DNA from: CAZFYZ01 sp964523735
GTDB taxonomy: Bacteria > Armatimonadota > UBA5829
NCBI GenBank assembly: GCA_964523735.1
Contig: CAZFYZ010000042.1
Coordinates: forward strand, 1-27,569
Length of the DNA stretch: 27,569 nucleotides
Reading direction: 5' to 3'
The notes under the pieces were generated by a model. It had not been told where the DNA came from and ran no database searches. It saw nothing but the letters and a program-made list of their open reading frames with translations. Every line of letters starts with the position of its first letter. Within the stretch, counting starts at the first letter, position 1. The translations under genes were made by a program, and so were the position numbers. This document shows, in pieces, positions 1 through 6,506 of the stretch.

Positions 1-132
1 ACGCCAGGTGTTCTGCTCCAGGTTCTCGCCTAGGCCCAGCGACTGTCGCTGGCTCGAATCCAGCCCCCAGCGCACACCAGCGCCCTCCAGCCAGCGGCGT
101 AACGTCGGCAACTGATCCTCGGCGATGGCGAA
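1..132 (-). pseudogene. recC: RecC (exonuclease V gamma chain) fragment, likely foreign/chimeric
   Basis: Read on the minus strand, the first ~130 bases form one open frame containing LRRWLEGAGVRWGLDS and, 15 residues later, ENLEQNTWR. This resembles the RecC stretch that reads roughly LRxWVxxxGIRWGLD...HTWRFGLxRMLLGYA in gammaproteobacteria. RecC is the scaffold and chi-recognition subunit of RecBCD. The fragment runs off the window's left edge. Its other end runs straight into the transketolase GDGE motif on the opposite strand, where no recC gene continues. A real recC would need about 1,100 codons. I infer a chimeric join at roughly 118-135 rather than a genuine overlap. The RecC assignment rests on about 45 residues. 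Confidence 0.6.
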
Positions 133-501
133 CTCCAGGAGGGTCAGGTCTGGGAGGCGGCCATGTATGCCGGTTGCCATAACGTGAACAACCTGACCGC
201 GATCGTCGACTCGAACGGCCTTCAGATCATGGGCAGCGTGAAGGACGTGGTTTGTGTCGAGCCGCTCGTGGACAAGTGGGCGGCGTTCGGTTGGAACGTC
301 ATCGAGTGCAACGGCAACAGCATTCCTGAAGTGGTCGCGGCGCTTGAACAAGCGGCAGCGACAACCGACAAGCCCACGGTGCTCGTGGCGCGCACGGTCA
401 AGGGCAAGGGCGTCTCGTTCATGGAGAACAGCATCCCGTGGCACTCCAAGCCGATATCGAAAGACGAGTTCGAGACAGCTATGCGGGAACTGGGGGATTA
501 G
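121..501 (+). CDS. Transketolase N-terminal subunit, 5'-truncated
   Basis: This is the thiamine-diphosphate-binding half of a two-subunit transketolase (pentose phosphate pathway, transfer of two-carbon ketol units). The visible part begins at GDGELQEGQVWEAAMYAG, the Mg2+/ThDP motif, and includes NNLTAIVDSNGLQ and TVKGKGVSFME. An in-frame TAA at 100-102, and non-transketolase residues directly before GDGE, show that the real N-terminal ~150 residues (including the expected GHPGGS) are missing. A gene caller would start at ATG 163, which is an internal methionine and not the true start. The gene ends 5 bases before the C-terminal subunit, so the two form an operon. The truncation is most likely an assembly chimera. 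Confidence 0.9.
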   Translation, partial: GDGELQEGQVWEAAMYAGCHNVNNLTAIVDSNGLQIMGSVKDVVCVEPLVDKWAAFGWNVIECNGNSIPEVVAALEQAAATTDKPTVLVARTVKGKGVSFMENSIPWHSKPISKDEFETAMRELGD

Positions 502-506
502 TTCAG

Positions 507-1463
507 ATGACATTACTAGCTGACATCACAACCGGAAAGCCCGTGGAGGGCCGCCAGTCATTTGGTGAGGCACTCGTCGAACTCGGCAAGGACAACCCTG
601 ATGTGGTGTGCCTCGACGCCGACCTGGGCGTGGCGACCAAGACGTCACTGTTCAATGCCGTGTTTCCCGACCGGTACTACCAGGTGGGTATCGCGGAGCA
701 GAACATGGTGGGTATCGGCGCGGGCATGGCAACCATCGGCCTGATTCCGTTCATGTCGTCGTTTGCCTCGTTCATGTCGCGCCGAGTCGCCGACCAGATC
801 GCAATCTCCGTCGCATACCCGAACCTGAACGTGAAGTTCAACGGGGCATACAGCGGGCTTGCCACCAACAAAACCGGCGCTACCCATCAGGCTCTTGAGG
901 ACATCGCCATCATGCGGGCGATCCCCAATATGCAGGTCTTTGTTCCCGCTGATCCGGTCGAGACCAGGCAGGTAGTCTATGCCGCGGCCAAGATCAACGG
1001 GCCGGTCTACATACGGACGTCGCGCTATGCGGTGCCGCCGATCTTCGGCGAGGACTACAAGTTCGAGCCGGGCAAGGCTGTTCTGCTGGAGGACGGCACG
1101 GATCTCACCATCGTAGCCACTGGGATCATGACTGTGAAGGCGCTGGCCGCCGTGACTGAACTAAAGAAAGCAGGCATATCGGCAGGTCTCCTGCACGTGC
1201 CGTCGATCAAGCCCTTCGACTCAGCCGCGGTCGCGGCCGTGGCTAAGAAGACCGGATACGTTGTGACTATCGAGAATCACAGCATCATTGGTGGACTCGG
1301 CAGCGCGGTAGCCGAAGCGATGGCTGAGTGTGGCTGTGGCAAGCTGAAGCGCATGGGCGTTCTCGACCAGTTCGGTGAGAGCGGCGACGACGATGCCCTG
1401 TTCGAGAAGTACGGCTTAACCAGCAAGCACATGGTTGAGGCCGCGAAGGAGATGCTGAAGTAA
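507..1463 (+). CDS. Transketolase C-terminal subunit
   Basis: A 318-residue protein carrying the pyrimidine-binding and C-terminal transketolase domains. The catalytic glutamate that activates thiamine diphosphate lies in GIAEQN (E64), followed by NKTGATHQALEDIAIMRAIP, where the conserved His contacts the substrate. The C-terminal domain carries the late motif IENHSIIGGLGSAVAE and ends near DQFGESG. I chose ATG 507: the frame is open upstream, but those residues overlap the N-terminal subunit, and a GGGGGA ribosome site lies at 492-497, inside the end of that subunit gene. The two subunits are translationally close and presumably assemble as an alpha2beta2 enzyme. The related family 1-deoxyxylulose-5-phosphate synthase is less likely, because those enzymes are single ~620-residue chains. 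Confidence 0.93.
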   Translation: MTLLADITTGKPVEGRQSFGEALVELGKDNPDVVCLDADLGVATKTSLFNAVFPDRYYQVGIAEQNMVGIGAGMATIGLIPFMSSFASFMSRRVADQIAISVAYPNLNVKFNGAYSGLATNKTGATHQALEDIAIMRAIPNMQVFVPADPVETRQVVYAAAKINGPVYIRTSRYAVPPIFGEDYKFEPGKAVLLEDGTDLTIVATGIMTVKALAAVTELKKAGISAGLLHVPSIKPFDSAAVAAVAKKTGYVVTIENHSIIGGLGSAVAEAMAECGCGKLKRMGVLDQFGESGDDDALFEKYGLTSKHMVEAAKEMLK

Positions 1464-1490
1464 CGGGACCACTGACGCATGCTCCAATCG

Positions 1491-1528
1491 GAAGAGGCCG
1501 CCCTGGGGTTCCCCTGGGCGGCCTCTTC
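1491..1528. terminator. Hairpin terminator between convergent transketolase genes
   Basis: A perfect 13-bp stem (GAAGAGGCCGCCC / GGGCGGCCTCTTC) encloses a further GGGG/CCCC stem with a two-base loop. It sits 27 bases after the stop of the C-terminal subunit. No U-tract follows on either strand, so it may act as a bidirectional, factor-assisted or mRNA-stabilising hairpin instead of a textbook intrinsic terminator. Confidence 0.65.
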
Positions 1529-1540
1529 GCTATTCAAGTG

Positions 1541-1592
1541 CTGTAGGAGGTGTCTCCGACCCCTCGCATCGGCGTCAGAGACGCCTTCTACA
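1541..1592. repeat. Structured ~54-bp repeat, copy 1 (diverged)
   Basis: This is the first of three copies sharing CTGTAGGAGG at the start and GGCGTCAGAGACGCCTTCTACA at the end. It can fold as two small hairpins inside an outer TGTAG/CTACA stem. The first inner stem is degenerate here (GGTGTC against GACCCC). A partial fragment of the same sequence (GTCGGAGACGCC) follows at about 1597-1608. Confidence 0.75.
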
Positions 1593-1630
1593 CCGCCGTC
1601 GGAGACGCCGTCCTCATCGCCGTTCATGTT

Positions 1631-1684
1631 CTGTAGGAGGGGTCTCCGACCCCCCGGGCTCAGGCGTCAGAGACGCCTTCTACA
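1631..1684. repeat. Structured ~54-bp repeat, copy 2
   Basis: The reference copy. Outer stem TGTAG (1632-1636) with CTACA (1680-1684); first hairpin GGGGTC-TCC-GACCCC (1639-1653); second hairpin GGCGTC-AGA-GACGCC (1663-1677). Both inner loops are three bases, giving a compact two-armed fold. Its first 45 bases match copy 3 exactly over most of their length. Confidence 0.85.
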
Positions 1685-1698
1685 TCGCTGTTCGTGTT

Positions 1699-1753
1699 CT
1701 GTAGGAGGGGTCTCCGACCCCCCGGGCTCAGGCGTCAGAGACGCCCTCTACAG
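1699..1753. repeat. Structured ~54-bp repeat, copy 3, overlapping a stop codon
   Basis: Nearly identical to copy 2 and preceded by a similar spacer (GTTCGTGTT here, GTTCATGTT before copy 2), so the spacer was probably duplicated along with the unit. The final CTACA covers 1748-1752, where the complement of CTA supplies the TAG stop of the minus-strand transketolase. The element therefore reaches into, or created, the end of that gene. Confidence 0.85.
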
Positions 1754-3742
1754 GATCTCCAGCGCCTTCTTCACGATGTCCTCGGCTGTGAGCTGGAAGA
1801 GCTTCATGAGCTCCCACGGCTGGCCGGATTCGCCGAAGGTGTCCTGGACGCCGACTTGGGCGATCCTAAGCGGCTTGGTGTGCTCGGTACGCCTGGCCGC
1901 AATGCCGGCCACTATGTTGCCGAACCCACCGACCTGGTGTTCCTCGGCAGTGATGATCGTGCCGATCTCTTTGGCGGCGGCGAGGATAGCGGCCTCATCG
2001 ATGGGCTTCACTGTGTGGATGTTGATTACCCGGGTCTCGATGCCTTTCTCGACCTTCAGTATCCACGCCGCACGCATGGCTTCCGGCAGCATGGGCCCGC
2101 AGGCAATGATCGCAAGCTGCTCGCCCTCGGATGCATAATCGGTCGAAAGGGCCTGGTCGAATGCCTCGATGAAGTGATCCTCGGCGCCACGGAACCGGAT
2201 GATGTTGGCAACACCGAACTCGAAGGGCGTGTTCATGTCGGTCACAACTGGTGTGGCTTCCCGAGCGAACCTGAAGTAGACTGGTCCTTCAACGTCCAGA
2301 ATACCTGTCTGGGTCGCCTTGTCGGCCTCGATCGCGTCGCAGGGGACCAGAACGTTCATGTTGGGCAATATGGCCATAATGGAGATCTCTTCGAGCGACT
2401 GATGCGTGGCGCCGTCAGGCCCCACGCTAATCCCTCCGTGCGCGCCCGCAATCTTGACGTTCAGGTTACCGTAGCAGATGGTCGTCCTAATCTGGTCCCA
2501 GGGTCTCCCTGAAGCAAACACGCCGTAGGTGCCGGTGATCGGAATCTTTCCGTTCAGGGCAAGGCCAGCCGCCACCTGCATCATGTTTTGCTCTGCGATA
2601 CCCACGGAGAACACTCTGTTGAGACGCTCGGGGTGGTCTGCCTCAAACTCGGTGATGCAGATGGACTTGGAGATGTCGGCATGCAGGGTGCAGATGCGTT
2701 CGTCGTCGCCGATGCGCTTCAGGGCGCGACCGAAGCCCATGCGGGTTGGATCCATGTCAGCCTTCATGTTCGCGCCTGCGTTCCACCAGTAGTCCGGGTT
2801 GACTACGGGGTGGCGACTGTTAATATCCTGCTCCATGGACTCGGCGAACAGTTCGGCCTCTTCCATGAGCTCATCGACCTTGTCTGCGGACAGGGTGGGG
2901 CAGGCGAGATCGGCCAAGGCCTTGTCAAGCTGCTCGCGGCCCTTTGTTGCAACTCCGTGCCAGCCTACCTGATCCTCCATAAATGAGACGCCCTTGCCCT
3001 TGACGGTGTTGGCGATGATGACACTAGGCCTGCCTGCGGTGTTGCGCGCCTCGTCAAATGCATCCAGAATCTGCTGCTTATTGTGCCCGTCGATCTCGAT
3101 CACGTGCCAGCCGAATGAGGCATACTTGTCGGCAAGCGGGTCGATGTTCATGACGTCCTCGACCTTGCCGTCGATCTGCAGGCGGTTCTTATCGATGATC
3201 GCGCAGAGGTTGTCGAGCTTGAAGTTGGAGGCGCTCATCGCCGCTTCCCACACGCTCCCTTCCTGCTGCTCGCCGTCGCCCATTGCGACGTAGACTCTCG
3301 AGGGGCAGTTATCGAGCTTCTGCGCCAGAGCCATGCCTACGCCCACACCCAATCCCTGGCCGAGAGAGCCGGTGGAGACTTCGATCCCAGTCAACTTCAG
3401 GCAGTGAGGGTGTCCCTGGAATGGGCTGCCGCACTTCCTGAGGGTGACGGTGTCGTCCATCGAGTAGAAGCCGGCCTTAGCCATGCCAATGTACAACGCG
3501 GGAGCCTTGTGTCCGCCGGAGAACACGACCCTGTCGCGGCATTCCCACCGCGGCTCTTCGGGGTTGAGGTTCATCTCGTTCAGGAACAGGGCAGCCGTCA
3601 AGTCCATGATGGACAGCGACCCGCCGGGATGGCCTGTGCCTGCTGCGTGAATGGCCACAAGCGCATAGGCGCGCATCTCCTTCGCGGCTGCTTCGAGCTC
3701 CTGGACAGAGACTCTCCGACGTGTTGATTGTGTTACTGACAT
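1748..3742 (-). CDS. tkt: Transketolase, single-chain (fused N and C halves)
   Basis: A complete 664-residue transketolase. Visible motifs are GTGHPGGSLS (35-44), GDGEQQEG (155-162, Mg2+/ThDP), TVKGKGVSFME (246-256), catalytic Glu in GIAEQN (E384), and GATHQSLEEISIMAILPNM (about 444-462). The half-specific motifs match those of the adjacent split enzyme, so this looks like a fused version of the two-subunit type, with a linker at roughly 265-335. I chose ATG 3742 because GGAGG lies 10 bases upstream on the minus strand. The longer frame to 3841 would start inside the promoter (3820-3848). The stop codon lies within the last bases of a repeat copy. The gene is convergent with the split enzyme. 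Confidence 0.95.
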   Translation of the reverse strand: MSVTQSTRRRVSVQELEAAAKEMRAYALVAIHAAGTGHPGGSLSIMDLTAALFLNEMNLNPEEPRWECRDRVVFSGGHKAPALYIGMAKAGFYSMDDTVTLRKCGSPFQGHPHCLKLTGIEVSTGSLGQGLGVGVGMALAQKLDNCPSRVYVAMGDGEQQEGSVWEAAMSASNFKLDNLCAIIDKNRLQIDGKVEDVMNIDPLADKYASFGWHVIEIDGHNKQQILDAFDEARNTAGRPSVIIANTVKGKGVSFMEDQVGWHGVATKGREQLDKALADLACPTLSADKVDELMEEAELFAESMEQDINSRHPVVNPDYWWNAGANMKADMDPTRMGFGRALKRIGDDERICTLHADISKSICITEFEADHPERLNRVFSVGIAEQNMMQVAAGLALNGKIPITGTYGVFASGRPWDQIRTTICYGNLNVKIAGAHGGISVGPDGATHQSLEEISIMAILPNMNVLVPCDAIEADKATQTGILDVEGPVYFRFAREATPVVTDMNTPFEFGVANIIRFRGAEDHFIEAFDQALSTDYASEGEQLAIIACGPMLPEAMRAAWILKVEKGIETRVINIHTVKPIDEAAILAAAKEIGTIITAEEHQVGGFGNIVAGIAARRTEHTKPLRIAQVGVQDTFGESGQPWELMKLFQLTAEDIVKKALEIL

Positions 3743-3819
3743 TCCAGCTAGTCCTCCCGCATCGCGCCGTAGCGCAAGTCCTCTTGCCGGCCTCATGAAA
3801 AGGCTTTCATCAGTGGATA

Positions 3820-3848
3820 AGTATAGGTCGTCGAGGGCCAATGGTCAA
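3820..3848 (-). promoter_or_regulatory. Sigma70-type promoter of the fused transketolase
   Basis: On the minus strand, TTGACC (complement of 3843-3848) is followed after 17 bases by TATACT (complement of 3820-3825). Each hexamer matches the consensus at five of six positions. The start site would be near 3812, giving a ~70-base leader to the ATG at 3742. Confidence 0.7.
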
Positions 3849-3881
3849 GGGTTCACGTGACAGCGCACGGTCTTTGATGTG

Positions 3882-3947
3882 GTCATGCTGAACTTCACTC
3901 AGCGCCCATCGTCGCACGCCTGGGCCTTGAATCAAGTTCAGGGTGAC
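3882..3947. repeat. REP-like palindromic element
   Basis: Imperfect inverted repeat. The left arm (3882-3902, GTCATGCTGAACTTCACTCA...) pairs with the right arm (3927-3947, ...ATCAAGTTCAGGGTGAC). Such palindromes occur as dispersed extragenic elements in many bacteria and produce spurious peptides reading FVTLNLIQGP, seen here on the minus strand. The rest of the gene-free stretch 3743-4081 holds the transketolase promoter and leader, and I see no gene in it. Confidence 0.6.
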
Positions 3948-4081
3948 GAAGATGCTCACGAAGATTGAGCAGTTGCGTCTAGCTTGCATGCCTGAATGCA
4001 ACTGTGCTAGACTACTGCAAGGGGGAAGCTGTGCTCGCTGCTCTACTGGCGTGTACGGACGACTTTAGGAGGCACCTTCCC

Positions 4082-5283
4082 TTGAAGCTTGCAGATCGCT
4101 TGGTCCGTCTTGGTACTGAAACCGCTTTCGCTGTATCCGCTGAGGCAGCCGCACACGCCGCGAAAGGCAACACGGTCTATCCCTTCCACCTCGGGGACAT
4201 GAACATCAAGACCCCAGCGAATGTCATCGAGGCGACCGAAAGGGCCATGCGTGACGGCAAGACCGGCTACTGCTCCAACTACGGTATTCCTGAACTTCGT
4301 GAGGCGCTTGCGGAAGACGTAGGCACACATCGCGGCGTCACCTACACCATTGATAACGTCGCGATCCAGCCTGGTGGGAAGCCGGTGATTGGCAAGTTCT
4401 TCCTGGCGCTTATGAACCCGGGCGACGAGGTGCTCTACCCGAACCCGGGCTATCCGATCTATGAGTCTCAGATCGAGTTTCACGGCGGCGTGGCAGTGCC
4501 CTACACCTTCCATGAGGGCAAAGACAACTTTGAGCTTGACGTGGATCAGGTTGAAAGGCTCATCACCCCCAGAACCAGGCTGCTCGTCGTAAATAACCTG
4601 CAGAATCCCACCGGGGCCGAGTCATCACACGAAGAACTGGCGAAGATCGCGGAGATGGCGGTTAGGCATGATCTGATAGTGCTCGCAGATGAAGCCTACT
4701 TCGATATGCGCTATTCCGGCAAGTCGGAGTCGCTGGTCTCATTCCCAGGTATGCTCGAACGAACGGTTATCCTCTACACCTTTTCGAAGAAGTTCGCCAT
4801 GACCGGCTGGAGACTCGGAGCAGCCATCGGACCCAAGAAGATAGTCGACGCCATCGCCCGGTTGAACGTCAATGACGAGTCTTGCTCCAACCACTTCATC
4901 CAATGGGGGGCGATTGAGGGACTCAAAGGAGATCAATCCGGCCCGCGCAAGATTCTCGAGACACTGCAGTCGCGCCGCGACGTGGCCGTCAAGATGCTCA
5001 ACTCGATCGACGGCGTGAGCTGCTACTCGCCGAACGCCACATTCTACCTGTTCCCCAACGTTACTGGCGCAATGGCCAACAAGAACGTCTCCGACTACGC
5101 GGAATTCCGCAGGAATGTGCTCGAAGCCACCAACGTCTCGTTCTGCACCTGCCGTCACTTTGGCCGTGAACTGCCAGGCGAGACACAGAAGTACATCCGC
5201 TTTGCCTACTCAGGAATANNNNNNNNNNTGCAGATCGGATCGAGGAGGGGTTGACGGCTCTAAAGTCGTATCTGGAGAAATAG
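4082..5283 (+). CDS. Class I/II PLP aminotransferase (aspartate/aromatic type), interrupted by a gap
   Basis: A fold-type I aminotransferase of about 400 residues. Seen: the opening MKLADRLVRLGTETAFAVSA typical of bacterial aspartate-aminotransferase relatives, PNPGYPIYE (about 120-128), NNLQNPTG (171-178), DEAYFDM (203-209), and the PLP lysine K236 in SKKFAMTGWRLG. I chose TTG 4082 because AGGAGG (4067-4072) lies nine bases upstream and the family alignment begins there; ATG 4004 adds residues unlike the family. A 10-N gap at 5219-5228 interrupts the C-terminus. The tail ADRIEEGLTALKSYLEK to TAG 5283 is recovered in another frame, so the true gap length is not 10. The substrate cannot be fixed: aspartate, alanine or LL-diaminopimelate are all possible. 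Confidence 0.9.
5219..5228. other. Assembly gap (10 N) inside the aminotransferase gene
   Basis: Ten Ns replace an unknown stretch. The codon phase is 2 (mod 3) before and 1 (mod 3) after, so the true gap must be 2 mod 3 in length (for example 11 or 14), assuming the gene is intact. Confidence 0.95.
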
Positions 5284-5341
5284 GCTCCTGATTCTCTCGT
5301 TACGCGCCCATGGGTACTACTACCTATGGGGGTGCATTACC

Positions 5342-5512
5342 ATGCCAGAGAGGAAACACGTGCAAGGCGTGGGGGACAAGGAGCAGCGGCAGTACGAACA
5401 CATCAAGGAAAGCGCCAAAAAGTCCGGCCGCTACAAGGGCCGGGAGGAAGAAGTCGCAGCTCGAACCGTTCTCAAGCAGCACAAAGAAGAAGGACACAAA
5501 AAGGGCGAATGA
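5342..5512 (+). CDS. Small basic protein, 56 aa (plasmid-stabilization-like / Rho-N-like family)
   Basis: A 56-residue, highly charged protein starting MPERKHVQGVGDKEQRQYEH, with the central pattern QYEHIKESAKKSGRYKGREE followed by EVAARTV. It matches the widespread family of ~60-residue proteins with the pattern RQYEHIKE(S/G)xKxxGRxxxxAxExAARTVNK, variously named plasmid stabilization protein or Rho-N-like. Its cellular role is not established. A GGGGGTG stretch about 8 bases upstream may serve as a ribosome site. It lies 58 bases after the aminotransferase and before a strong hairpin. No plasmid-type genes are nearby, so the name should not be taken to mean plasmid origin. Confidence 0.8.
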   Translation: MPERKHVQGVGDKEQRQYEHIKESAKKSGRYKGREEEVAARTVLKQHKEEGHKKGE

Positions 5513-5526
5513 GCCTCCGAGATAAC

Positions 5527-5583
5527 CAAAAAGGAGCCCCCGGTACTGCTCGCATGACTACTTACCAGGCGCCGGGGCTTTAG
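5527..5583. terminator. Intrinsic terminator, strongest on the minus strand
   Basis: The arms AGCCCCCGG (5535-5543) and CCGGGGCT (5572-5579) pair with one bulged C around a ~28-base loop. On the minus strand the hairpin is followed by CCTTTTT; on the plus strand only TTT follows. The last codons and stop of the HtrA-like gene (5558) lie within the hairpin. It sits between convergent genes and could end both. Confidence 0.65.
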
Positions 5584-6442
5584 TCGGTGGCTTTGGGGTT
5601 GCTTTGGCTGGAGTCTTGCCTTCGGGTTTTGCGGCAGGCTTCTCTTCGGAACTGCCCTGCTTTTCCGGCTGAGCAGACTTCGCCTGTTCAGCGACCTTAA
5701 TCACCGTTGAGCAAGGCATCACCACGAGCATGATGTCATCCGATGACGAGAAGCCCCGTCCGGAACTCATGGTCGTCTTGACAACGAGCGTTCCAACCGG
5801 CTTGCCATCCAGCGCGAAGACCGGGCAACCAAGACGATCACTCTCGAGTGCATAGCACGTCCGAGGTTTGGTTATCACGGCCTGTACCCGGCTCATGCGG
5901 GCTCCAAGAGCTCTGTTAGCCACCTGTCCCATTCGCCACAGCAAGACCGTCTCGTCCATAAGCTCGGGCGACGAAGCCTGGGACATGTCCACGAACTTCA
6001 TCGGAGCTTCAGGCGCCTTCTTTGGCCTCAGAAATGCCAGGTCCAGGTCACGGTCTCTAAGCACAACGTCCGCGGGAATCTCGGTGCCATCATCGGTTCT
6101 CAGCTTCAGGTCGACCACATCGCTGGTGAACCTTGATCCGCCCTCGCCCTCAGGCATGAAGCTGCTGTAGATCTTCGTGGGGTCAATCTCGGACAGGCAA
6201 GCTACCACCAGGCCCGACGGGTCGATCACGGTGCCGGTGGCCGATACCTTGCGTTCTTCCTTCTCGCTTTCGCCTGAGTAGGACATCTTGGTCTCAACAA
6301 CAAGCTGAATAGTCACAACAGCGTCGCGGTTGGCCTCGGCGATCCTACGGGCCTCAGCGGTTGTGTCCGCCAAGCATGCTGTTGTCGCCAGCACAGTCAC
6401 GAGCAGTAGACCACAAAGGCACTCAATCATCCTGGTTCTCAT
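5558..6442 (-). CDS. Exported HtrA-like pseudo-protease with Lys/Pro/Ala-rich tail
   Basis: A 294-residue exported protein with a signal peptide at about 1-25 (hydrophobic GLLLVTVLATTACLA; the TTAC would be a poor lipobox). The body resembles the trypsin-like fold of HtrA: ATGTVIDPSGLVV (68-80), RDLDLAFLRP (131-140), RLGCPVFALDGKPVGTL (203-219). Aligned by eye with its upstream neighbour, the catalytic His is Ser84 and the nucleophile Ser is Leu204; Asp134 is kept. It should therefore lack peptidase activity. Residues ~258-294 are a low-complexity Lys/Pro/Ala tail, perhaps wall- or surface-associated. ATG 6442 is preceded by GGAGG with nine-base spacing; it is 64 bases after the active protease gene, so co-transcription is likely. 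A regulatory or substrate-binding role is inference. Confidence 0.8.
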   Translation of the reverse strand: MRTRMIECLCGLLLVTVLATTACLADTTAEARRIAEANRDAVVTIQLVVETKMSYSGESEKEERKVSATGTVIDPSGLVVACLSEIDPTKIYSSFMPEGEGGSRFTSDVVDLKLRTDDGTEIPADVVLRDRDLDLAFLRPKKAPEAPMKFVDMSQASSPELMDETVLLWRMGQVANRALGARMSRVQAVITKPRTCYALESDRLGCPVFALDGKPVGTLVVKTTMSSGRGFSSSDDIMLVVMPCSTVIKVAEQAKSAQPEKQGSSEEKPAAKPEGKTPAKATPKPPTKAPAPGK

Positions 6443-6506
6443 CAATGCGGGCCTCCAGAAATCCGATCTCTCGGACGGGTGATAGGATCAGTTCTCCTAA
6501 GTTACG

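Noticed and set aside
1541..1753. CRISPR array
   Set aside because: Only three copies, with uneven spacing (90 and 68 bases), spacers that resemble one another, and no cas genes; the repeats are hairpin elements.
1694..2512. 272-aa plus-strand open frame
   Set aside because: Antisense to the C-terminal half of the fused transketolase, with repeat sequence at its beginning; no recognisable domain.
3810..4001. Minus-strand 63-aa frame containing TLNLIQGP
   Set aside because: This peptide pattern is the known by-product of REP-like palindromes; the frame spans the palindrome and the transketolase promoter.
5342..5512. Plasmid origin of this region, from the family name plasmid stabilization protein
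   Set aside because: The family is common on chromosomes, and the neighbours are chromosomal housekeeping genes with no replication or mobilisation functions.
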